Positions 28,198-34,353 of a stretch of DNA of 64,000 nucleotides are shown piece after piece. The stretch lies in assembly GCA_963977525.1 (NCBI GenBank), contig CAXBPC010000014.1, positions 59,012 through 123,011 of the forward strand, given 5' to 3'. The notes below the pieces were generated by a model. It was given only the letters and a program-made list of their open reading frames with translations, made no database searches and had not been told where the DNA came from. Each line of letters opens with the position of its first letter. Positions within the stretch are counted from its first letter, which is position 1. The position numbers and the translations under genes were made by a program. This stretch comes from Ancylomarina sp963977525 (lineage in GTDB: Bacteria > Bacteroidota > Bacteroidia > Bacteroidales > Marinifilaceae).

Positions 28198-28627
28198 CCA
28201 CAAATTCCTCAAATGACACAAATTAAAGAATAACACGCTTATACTGTAAACTTTTTGCACCAAAATTAACAAGCAAGCCAACACGTTTTCCTGTTGCCTT
28301 TAAATAATTCAATACTTGAGCATAGTGCACATCAGAAAGTTGATTTACAGCTTTTAATTCCACAATTACTTCACCAAAACAAATAAAATCAGCAAAATAC
28401 TTCTTGTTAAGCTCACGCCCCTTATAAAAAACATCAAGCTGTACTTCTCTTTCAAAAGGTATTTCAGTATCCATAAACGATAGTTCTAATGCCTCCTGAT
28501 AGATTGCCTCAAGAAAACCACAGCCTAATTCAGAGTGCACTTCCATGCAACAGCCTATGATTTCATAACACTCTCTTCTGAAAATATAATCTTCTTTCAT
28601 AATTTGTGTCATTCGCGGAATTTGTGG
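28198..28627. mobile_element. GxxExxY unit 1 with 27-bp inverted terminal repeats
   Basis: A 430-bp block. The left end (28198-28224) is a three-part 9-bp repeat: CACAAATTC, CTCAAATGA, CACAAATT. The right end (28601-28627) is the inverted form, with 25 or so of 27 positions agreeing. The stop codon of the gene overlaps the left end and the start codon lies within the right end, so gene and ends form one unit. It is inserted between rfbC and rfbB. No target-site duplication is clear. Confidence 0.65.
28223..28612 (-). CDS. GxxExxY protein (predicted PD-(D/E)XK nuclease fold), copy 1
   Basis: A 129-residue protein of the GxxExxY family (GFLEAIY at about 32-38). The later segment YFADFICFGEVIVELKAV has the Asp ... 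Glu-x-Lys pattern of PD-(D/E)XK nucleases, and the end NFGAKSLQYKRVIL is the family C-terminus. Family members occur in many copies per genome and their function is unknown. The first four codons (MTQI) are encoded by the inverted repeat at the unit end. An internal start at Met5 is possible and may be the ancestral one. Confidence 0.88.
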   Translation of the reverse strand: MTQIMKEDYIFRRECYEIIGCCMEVHSELGCGFLEAIYQEALELSFMDTEIPFEREVQLDVFYKGRELNKKYFADFICFGEVIVELKAVNQLSDVHYAQVLNYLKATGKRVGLLVNFGAKSLQYKRVIL

Positions 28628-28639
28628 ATATTATATATT

Positions 28640-29188
28640 CTAAAAAGGATTCTCTATTTCAGCTAATGGTTTCAAACATTTATCCTTCTCAGATAATTGT
28701 ATTTCTTCAGCACAAACTCCCCAATCTATATTAATTTCATCATCATTCCATGCTATTCCCAAATCGTAGTCAGGTGCATAGCTTTGATCAACCTTATAAG
28801 CTATCGTTGCGGAATCACTCAAAACAAGAAATCCATGAGCAAAACCTTTTGGGATAAAAATTTGTTTCTTATCATCCCCGCTCAATACAAGAGAGATATA
28901 CTTTTTATAGGTTGGAGAATTTTGACGGAGATCAACTACCACATCTAGAACCTCACCTTCAATACAACGAAGAAGTTTCGCTTGAGAATAAGGAGGTTTT
29001 TGAAAATGCAAGCCCCTCAAAACACCTTTTGATGACTTAGATTCATTATCTTGAATAAAATCGACCTTCCCAATATGCTCTTCAAATTCCTTTTGATTAA
29101 AGGATTCAAAAAAGTAACCTCTTTCATCCCCAAAAACTTTGGGTTCTATAATAAAGACATCAGGTATATTTGTTTTTATAAACTTCAT
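28640..29188 (-). CDS. rfbC: dTDP-4-dehydrorhamnose 3,5-epimerase
   Basis: A 182-residue cupin-fold epimerase of dTDP-L-rhamnose synthesis. The signature LRGLHFQ with catalytic His61, DERGYFFESF near the N-terminus, and IPKGFAHGFLVLSD are all present. It lies between two GxxExxY units, in the order rfbA, unit 2, rfbC, unit 1, rfbB. Confidence 0.95.
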   Translation of the reverse strand: MKFIKTNIPDVFIIEPKVFGDERGYFFESFNQKEFEEHIGKVDFIQDNESKSSKGVLRGLHFQKPPYSQAKLLRCIEGEVLDVVVDLRQNSPTYKKYISLVLSGDDKKQIFIPKGFAHGFLVLSDSATIAYKVDQSYAPDYDLGIAWNDDEINIDWGVCAEEIQLSEKDKCLKPLAEIENPF

Positions 29189-29209
29189 AGTATTTTTTCA
29201 AAATTTCAA

Positions 29210-29354
29210 CCACAGATTACTCAAATTTCACAGATTAAAGAATAAAACGTTTATAATTCTATACTCAGAGAACCAAAATAAATAAGAAGCTTCATTAAAA
29301 ATAATTTAACCGCTAATTTGAACTAATGAACACTAATTATATAAAAAAACTGAA
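29210..29354. repeat. 145-bp repeat, first copy (A end + gene tail + B end)
   Basis: Starts with a three-part CACAGATTA-type repeat (29210-29236, family A), continues with a decayed GxxExxY tail, and ends with a three-part CTAAT-type repeat (29308-29339, family B). A second copy starts exactly 145 bases later. Confidence 0.7.
29235..29292 (-). pseudogene. Relic of a GxxExxY gene tail, copy a
   Basis: Minus-strand codons give KLLIYFGSLSIE, then one extra base (29256), then YKRFIL and a stop. This matches the C-terminus GLLVNFGSQSLEYKRVIL of the intact copy at 29490. Only about 19 codons remain. Confidence 0.75.
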
Positions 29355-29482
29355 CCACAGATTACTCGGATTTCACAGATTAAAGAATAAAACGTTTATA
29401 ATTCTATACTCAGAGAACCAAAATAAATAAGAAGCTTCATTAAAATAATTTAACCACTAATTTACACTAATGGACACTAATT
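29355..29482. repeat. 145-bp repeat, second copy (A end + gene tail + B end)
   Basis: A-family end 29355-29381, gene-tail relic 29380-29437, B-family end 29452-29482. The final B end also serves as the left end of GxxExxY unit 2. Confidence 0.7.
29380..29437 (-). pseudogene. Relic of a GxxExxY gene tail, copy b
   Basis: Same tail as at 29235 including the same extra base (29401), so the two relics arose by duplication after the frameshift. Confidence 0.75.
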
Positions 29483-29913
29483 AAAGGGTCTATAAAATTA
29501 CTCTCTTATATTCTAAGCTTTGCGAACCAAAGTTAACAAGTAAACCGATTTTTTTATTTGTGGCTTTCATATAATTCATTATTTGTGCCATATGATTGTC
29601 ATCTAAAGATTTCACCGTTTTCAGTTCAATTATAATCTCATTATAACATAAGAAATCAGAATAATACTTCTTGTCCAATATAACACCTTTATAGTTTATT
29701 TCTATTTGACATTCTCTTGCGTGATCAATATCAGCTTTAACAAACTCTATTTCTAAGGCTTCCTGGTAGACAGCCTCTAAAAAACCTGAACCAAATTCTC
29801 TATGAACTAACATACATAAACCTACAATATCATAACACTCTTGCTTAAAAGTATTTTCTTCATTATACTTCATAGTAAATAAAATTAGTGAAAATCAGTG
29901 TTAATTAGTGGTT
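29452..29913. mobile_element. GxxExxY unit 2 with inverted B-family ends
   Basis: A 462-bp block. The left end (29452-29482) is AACCACTAATTTA, CACTAATGGA, CACTAATT, three units with about 10-bp spacing. The right end (29883-29913) is the inverted counterpart ending AATTAGTGGTT. The single gene fills the interior. Placed between rfbA and rfbC. The two GxxExxY units thus use different end families with the same three-unit design. Confidence 0.65.
29490..29873 (-). CDS. GxxExxY protein (predicted PD-(D/E)XK nuclease fold), copy 2
   Basis: A 127-residue protein, clearly homologous to the one at 28223 but diverged. GFLEAVY is the family motif; YYSDFLCYNEIIIELKTV gives the Asp ... Glu-x-Lys nuclease-like pattern; NFGSQSLEYKRVIL ends the protein. 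The ORF is complete and free of frameshifts. Unlike copy 1 its start and stop codons lie inside, not within, the inverted ends. Confidence 0.88.
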   Translation of the reverse strand: MKYNEENTFKQECYDIVGLCMLVHREFGSGFLEAVYQEALEIEFVKADIDHARECQIEINYKGVILDKKYYSDFLCYNEIIIELKTVKSLDDNHMAQIMNYMKATNKKIGLLVNFGSQSLEYKRVIL

Positions 29914-29936
29914 AGAAAATATTTATATCGAATGGT

Positions 29937-30812
29937 TTATTCTTGAATTAATTTTAATAAATACTCACCATAGCCACTTTTACTTAGAGGCTCTGCTAGT
30001 TTTCTAACTTGTTCGGCGTTTATATAGCCCATATTAAAAGCTATCTCTTCAAGACAAGCAATCTTTAAGCCTTGACGTGTCTCCACAGTCTCAATAAACT
30101 GACTAGCATCCAATAATGATTTATGAGTCCCTGTATCCAACCAGGCAAAGCCACGCCCCATTAACTCAACCTTCAACTTACCTTGATCCAAATACGATTG
30201 GTTCACTGCAGTAATCTCCAACTCCCCTCTTTCAGAAGGCTTCATCTCCTTTGCAATTTGAATGACATCATTGGTATAAAAATAGAGTCCGATTACGGCG
30301 TAGTTGGATAAAGGCTTTTCTGGTTTTTCAATGATAGAAGTCACGTTACCTTTTTCATCGAAGCCTGCTACACCATAGCGCTCGGGATCATTCACGTAGT
30401 AACCAAAAACAGTTGACTTCCCATCTTCTTCCACATTCGATCTTGCCTGCTGTAAAAGCTCAGTAAAACCATGACCGTAGAAAATATTATCTCCCAACAC
30501 CATACAAACCGAATCATCACCAATAAAATCCTCCCCTAGAATAAAAGCTTGTGCCAAACCATCAGGACTAGGCTGTTCTTTATAAGAAAGTTTCAAGCCC
30601 AGCTCTTCACCTGTTCCCAAAAGTTTAATAAAATTCGGAAGATCTTCAGGAGTAGATATGATCAGAATCTCTTGAATTCCAGCTAACATTAGGACTGATA
30701 AGGGGTAGTAAATCATGGGCTTATCGTAAATAGGTAGTAGCTGTTTTGAGACCCCCTTGGTTATAGGGTATAAACGTGTTCCCGATCCACCTGCTAGTAT
30801 GATTCCTTTCAT
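29937..30812 (-). CDS. rfbA: Glucose-1-phosphate thymidylyltransferase (first copy)
   Basis: A 291-residue nucleotidyltransferase making dTDP-glucose from glucose-1-phosphate and dTTP. The motif LAGGSGTRLYPIT (6-18) with KQLLPIYDKPMIYYPLS follows the family exactly, and VMVLGDNIFYGHG-type and EITAVNQ regions are seen. It is the first gene of the rhamnose set. A second copy is at 59627-60502. Confidence 0.95.
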   Translation of the reverse strand: MKGIILAGGSGTRLYPITKGVSKQLLPIYDKPMIYYPLSVLMLAGIQEILIISTPEDLPNFIKLLGTGEELGLKLSYKEQPSPDGLAQAFILGEDFIGDDSVCMVLGDNIFYGHGFTELLQQARSNVEEDGKSTVFGYYVNDPERYGVAGFDEKGNVTSIIEKPEKPLSNYAVIGLYFYTNDVIQIAKEMKPSERGELEITAVNQSYLDQGKLKVELMGRGFAWLDTGTHKSLLDASQFIETVETRQGLKIACLEEIAFNMGYINAEQVRKLAEPLSKSGYGEYLLKLIQE

Positions 30813-30945
30813 GCTTAGAATATTAGATGATAACTATGTATTCAAAGATTCATTGACTGATACAAGTTATCTAATAATTATTTATGTATGAACAAATATA
30901 AGGGAATTCAAGTTTAAAAGTGTAACTAAAAACAAAAATATTGAA

Positions 30946-30974
30946 CCACAGATTTACACAAATATTCACAAATT
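30946..30974 (+). repeat. Family A repeat, solo
   Basis: CACAGATTTA, CACAAATATT, CACAAATT: three units, here spaced by 10 bases. Confidence 0.6.
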
Positions 30975-31150
30975 AAAAAAGAAAAGAATTATGGCAAGTA
31001 GCAACCATTCGATATACAAATGACAACAAAATTTTAGACACAGATGAACTTAGTCGAGTTCGCAATCCCGAAAGTATTCGGGAGTCGGAAGGTAAAATAA
31101 GAATCTTATTTTTTAAGTTTTATTAATTTATAGGGTGGCTGTTTGCATTG

Positions 31151-31180
31151 AGATTGCTTCGTCCTCATTCTTCCTCCTCG
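31151..31180. repeat. Second copy of the GIY-YIG unit end
   Basis: Identical over 30 bases to 25821-25850, then interrupted by about 30 unrelated bases before ATGACAGCTAT resumes at 31210. No GIY-YIG gene is nearby. Confidence 0.75.
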
Positions 31181-31228
31181 CTACTGAGCTTTCGAGAACT
31201 CCGAAAGTCATGACAGCTATAAGGAACC

Positions 31229-31330
31229 TTAGCAGTACATTTCCTCATAATACATTTGATACTCACCAGAAGTTACATTCTCCAAGCCCTCCGTATTTTC
31301 AAAATACCACTTCACAGTTTTCTCAATACT
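31229..31330 (-). pseudogene. Relic of a third rfbB gene, C-terminal end only
   Basis: Minus-strand translation gives IEKTVKWYFENTEG and LENVTSGEYQMYYEEMYC then a stop, matching the C-terminus of the RfbB at 27135 (IEKTVKWYLENTKW..., VTSGEYQKYYEAMYK). Homology stops abruptly upstream. A partly deleted rfbB copy next to rfbA is the simplest reading. Confidence 0.85.
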
Positions 31331-31899
31331 AGATTTGCTACATTTATTTGGACAGTGAGTTAAAAATTAGGTCTTAAATTTGCGAAAAATTAACATTCAA
31401 CATACAAAAAAACAATTATTTGTTCTAGAATAAGGATCTATGCGAATAGATAAACAACTGCCTTACTGCAAGATAGACATGCTTAAATAAAATACAATAT
31501 ATTGAACGATTATTTATGTTAAAAGATTTGCATGTTAAGTGAAATATTTATTAAATTCGTATGTCATTTTATAAAGCAAACAAATCTCATCATCATAAGT
31601 TCATGGTACGGTAAAGTATCAAACTTACTAATTCCTGATTTTCAGAATTCAAAGCCTTGAGTTCTGGGTAAGTTGGTTATAGTTCACTACTAGCCAGCTC
31701 GAAATCCCCTTCTTATTCATCAACTATTAAAAACACAGTTCTGGTAATACCTATACCCTTTATCTGCTTCGGCTTTCAAAAAGGATAGATAGACCCCATA
31801 AGCTATTAGATTTTAAATACAAAAGATTGTATTGACAGCTTAATACCCTCGATCTGAAAGACAGACAGATCGATTAGATCATTCAGAATGTCCAAACAG

Positions 31900-32075
31900 A
31901 ATAAGCCTTAGAGCAATTGCATAAACAAACACCTTCAGTTGGAGGAATAAGTTAGTCTTGTTGCATTGATTCGTTGTAGTGGGATATGAATAAGTCTGAT
32001 TGAATGCCTAATGAGTTGGCATCAATAGTATAAGAGTTAGTCTAATTGAGTACATGAATAAGACCAATTGGAAAC
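31900..32075. repeat. Degenerate quasi-repeats (ATAAG...TTG)
   Basis: At least five related segments, such as AATAAGTTAGTCTTGTTGCA, AATAAGTCTGATTGAATG, ATAAGAGTTAGTCTAATTGA and AATAAGACCAATTGG, at uneven spacing upstream of the gene at 32354. Significance unclear. Confidence 0.35.
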
Positions 32076-32353
32076 AAGATTAAAACATTTAGATATATAA
32101 GTTAGCGCGATTTCAATAAGATAATATAGATCAAACTGATCACTAAATAAGTTATAAAACTAAAATAATATGCCAATGAAACACAAGTAAATAAATAGAC
32201 TTTAAAGCTTGATTGTATATCAGGAAGTGAAATGAGATTATAAAGATTGTTTCATAAAATGACAAGAAGGATATACAACAAGCTTTAATCGTCTATCTAA
32301 AAAAAACAGTAACATAATTACACACTAATCAACACCCATTAAAAACATATTTT

Positions 32354-33268
32354 ATGAGAAAGAAATATTTAAATTTAAGAGAAATGCTGAGGAGATTCAC
32401 TGATTTCACAGAAGCCTATCAAGTGAAACTAGATGCTATTCCTGTAGTTAAAGAGCTGATTACTCTAATATTAAACCAATATTTAGCCTTTGAGACTATG
32501 TGGGCCATAAGAGAAAAGGATTACAAGGGAACAACCCTATCGAAAAAAGATAAAAAAAATGCTGTAGCCGAACAGTTAGGGCGGGTTAATCAGTTAATTT
32601 ACAACTATTGCATTAAAAATAATGAATTGGAAGATTTACCCAATTTTAAGGGTAGCGGTATCACCTATGCTCAATATGGTGATGAACGACTCATTTCGAG
32701 ATTAGAACTAACAAAGACCTATTGTGTTGGTTTAGGAGAGAAGTTAGTTGATACGGGGGTGAGTGAGGAAATGCTCAGCACCTTACAAACGCGCTCTGAG
32801 AGCTATATTGAATTGGTGCCTCGACCTAAAGAACTCCAAAACACATCTAAAATTGCAGGCAATGAACTTAGTAGCCTATCTTACAAGATGATAAATGCAT
32901 TTAGATTTCGCTTGGATAAGGTCATGAAATCGATGTATGAACGAGATGAGCCTGAACTCTATAAGGCCTATCTTGCCGCCCGAGACATTGAAAAGGTAGG
33001 GCATAAAAAGATAGCCATATCAGGGCTCATAATCGACAAGTTGACCAAAGAACCTGTGCCTCAAGCCCAAATTCTTATTCCTGATGCTCAAATTAATCAT
33101 CAATGCACGGGTAAGAAAGGAGGCTTTCGAATTAAATCTCTTCAACCTGGCTCTTATGATATGATTGTAAAGGCCGTAACCTATAAAAGCATTAAGCTAC
33201 AAGTGATCCATCGTTATGGGGAAACCAATGTGTTTGAACTGGAGATGGAAACAGAGGAAAGTCATTAA
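32354..33268 (+). CDS. Unknown protein with C-terminal carboxypeptidase-regulatory-like domain, no signal peptide
   Basis: A 304-residue protein without a signal sequence. Residues 1-215 are helical and charged, containing FETMWAIREKDYKG and LIYNYCIKNNELEDLP. Residues about 222-300 form a carboxypeptidase-regulatory-like beta-sandwich (ISGLIIDKLTKEPVPQAQI, GGFRIKSLQPGSYDMIV), a module usually found outside the cytoplasm, for example on TonB receptors. The combination with a cytoplasmic N-terminus is unusual. Similar proteins may exist in several copies in related genomes, but this is a recollection. It lies among repeats, with no operon partners. Confidence 0.65.
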   Translation: MRKKYLNLREMLRRFTDFTEAYQVKLDAIPVVKELITLILNQYLAFETMWAIREKDYKGTTLSKKDKKNAVAEQLGRVNQLIYNYCIKNNELEDLPNFKGSGITYAQYGDERLISRLELTKTYCVGLGEKLVDTGVSEEMLSTLQTRSESYIELVPRPKELQNTSKIAGNELSSLSYKMINAFRFRLDKVMKSMYERDEPELYKAYLAARDIEKVGHKKIAISGLIIDKLTKEPVPQAQILIPDAQINHQCTGKKGGFRIKSLQPGSYDMIVKAVTYKSIKLQVIHRYGETNVFELEMETEESH

Positions 33269-33415
33269 AGGTCGATCCCGAAAGTATTCGGGAGTCAACA
33301 GGATAAGGCTTGCTATGGTGATGGTGCTCTCAACCAGCTTGAGGGTGCCATTTTCGTGAAAAAAAGATCAGACGCAGATTATTTTTGATAAAATATGAAA
33401 AAGAAATAGTTTAAA

Positions 33416-33489
33416 CCACAGATTACGCAGATTTACACAAATTTCTAAAAAAAGATTGAACCACTAATGGGCACTAATGAACACTAATT
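33416..33489. repeat. Adjacent A and B family repeats
   Basis: A-type unit at 33416-33443 and B-type at 33459-33489, same order and orientation as in the 145-bp and 116-bp repeats. Confidence 0.6.
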
Positions 33490-33581
33490 TTAAGGAAATA
33501 CCTGATGGATATTGCCCCAGTGCATTGAGACGAGTCGAAGGGTCAGGTATTTACGATTATTAAATAAGCTACTTGAAAATT

Positions 33582-33622
33582 CTCCTCCTTGTTTTAAGGA
33601 GGAGTACCCGATTAAGATCGGG
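33582..33622. repeat. Double hairpin
   Basis: Stem 1 CTCCTCCTT / AAGGAGGAG, stem 2 CCCGAT / ATCGGG, separated by two bases; followed by GGAGGTGG and a T run. Confidence 0.5.
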
Positions 33623-33650
33623 GGAGGTGGTTTTTGTGAAAAATAAATTT

Positions 33651-33762
33651 AACCACTAATGGGCACTAATTAACACTAATTTTTTAAGAGAAACAAAAGG
33701 GTCTAACCACAGATGGACTTCGACGAGCTCTCAAGCTCGGTTGTCACTAATGGACACTAATT
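33651..33762. repeat. B repeat followed by a mosaic A/B copy
   Basis: B copy 33651-33681, then ACCACAGATGG (A start, 33706-33716) broken by a GAGCT...AGCTC hairpin segment, then CACTAATGGACACTAATT (B end, 33745-33762). It suggests insertion into, or recombination between, existing repeats. Confidence 0.5.
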
Positions 33763-33932
33763 AAAAGAAAATAATTGATGGACACTAGCCTTATTCGACT
33801 TTCCCCCGACACTTCGGGGTTTAGACTTTATAAGCAACTTGACAGATTTGACAAACCAAATTCTCCCCTTTTTATTTTACATTTGCACTTATTAAACAAC
33901 CAAGAACTAAATTAGCTTTCCATGAACAGCTT

Positions 33933-33948
33933 TGGCACAATCATTGCT
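33933..33948 (+). promoter_or_regulatory. Sigma-54 (-24/-12) promoter
   Basis: TGGCACAATCATTGCT fits the consensus TGGCACrnnnnTTGCw at every defined position. The predicted start of transcription is near 33960, 27 bases before a GTG start codon. This is the only such match noticed in the window. Confidence 0.75.
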
Positions 33949-33986
33949 AAAGTGAATTAGAAATTTTAAACAAAAAAAAGTATAAA

Positions 33987-34136
33987 GTGGAACTAGGAAA
34001 CCTACCTCAGGACATTGAACTAGAAATTGAGAAGAACCCGGCAATTTCTCAAATTGTTCAATTAGCAGAGCGAATTCTTAATCAAGGCGATAGTGAAAAT
34101 GCATCTAAAATTTTAGATTTAGTTTTAGAAGGCTAA
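33987..34136 (+). CDS. Putative 49-residue protein under sigma-54 control
   Basis: GTG at 33987 opens 49 codons up to TAA at 34134. The product, containing LPQDIELEIEKNPAISQIV and ILNQGDSENASKIL, is acidic and looks like two amphipathic helices. An in-frame stop at 33948 bounds the ORF upstream. An A-rich stretch precedes the start, usual for this phylum. It fits exactly between the sigma-54 promoter and a strong terminator, which supports a real transcription unit, but it could instead be a small RNA. No family was recognised. Confidence 0.5.
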   Translation: MELGNLPQDIELEIEKNPAISQIVQLAERILNQGDSENASKILDLVLEG

Positions 34137-34142
34137 GAATTA

Positions 34143-34162
34143 ACCAATAACAGTTTATTGGT
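34143..34162 (+). other. Hairpin after the small ORF
   Basis: ACCAATAA / TTATTGGT, loop CAGT, between the small ORF and its terminator. Could be part of a regulatory RNA 3' end. Confidence 0.4.
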
Positions 34163-34169
34163 CATTGGA

Positions 34170-34206
34170 AAGCCTGAAAGTTGCGTGGAAACTTTCAGGC
34201 TTTTTT
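34170..34206 (+). terminator. Strong terminator of the sigma-54 unit
   Basis: A perfect 13-bp stem (34170-34182 / 34190-34202) with six T at its end; the stem's last Ts are part of the run. Confidence 0.9.
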
Positions 34207-34267
34207 AATGTCTTAAAAAACCGCTATGGATTCGTTTTTGGAAATACACATATAAGCGTAAAACAAT

Positions 34268-34300
34268 AAATGGTGAAAATCTAATTGATTTTCACCATTT
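34268..34300. terminator. Bidirectional-type terminator before the FAD/Fe-S oxidase end
   Basis: Perfect 14-bp stem (34268-34281 / 34287-34300) with loop TAATT, T-rich on both strands. It lies about 55 bases beyond the stop codon of the minus-strand oxidase gene. Confidence 0.8.
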
Positions 34301-34353
34301 TCTTATACATGCTTCTTTAAAGTCTCTGATAAGATAAGAAAATCTTCAATTAA

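Larger units (their letters stand above)
30813..32353. other. 1.5-kb noncoding region with repeats and gene relics
   Basis: No intact gene. It holds an A-family repeat (30946-30974), a CCCGAAAGTATTCGGGA palindrome (around 31067-31083), a copy of the GIY-YIG unit end (31151-31180), a relic of an rfbB tail (31229-31330) and a run of degenerate quasi-repeats (31900-32075). The rest (about 31340-31890) shows nothing recognisable. Confidence 0.6.
33269..33932. other. Repeat-packed noncoding region
   Basis: Contains a CCCGAAAGTATTCGGGA palindrome (about 33276-33292), A and B repeats, a GAGTCGAAGGG-type repeat (about 33519-33546) related to 62977-63024, a double hairpin (33582-33622), B repeat 33651-33681, a mosaic A/B copy (33705-33762) and a CCCCGA hairpin (33804-33819). 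No gene was recognised. Confidence 0.6.

Noticed and set aside
31331..31380. Insertion-sequence end beside the rfbB relic
   Set aside because: The sequence GCTACATTTATTTGGACAG looked like an IS edge, but no inverted partner or transposase remnant was seen.
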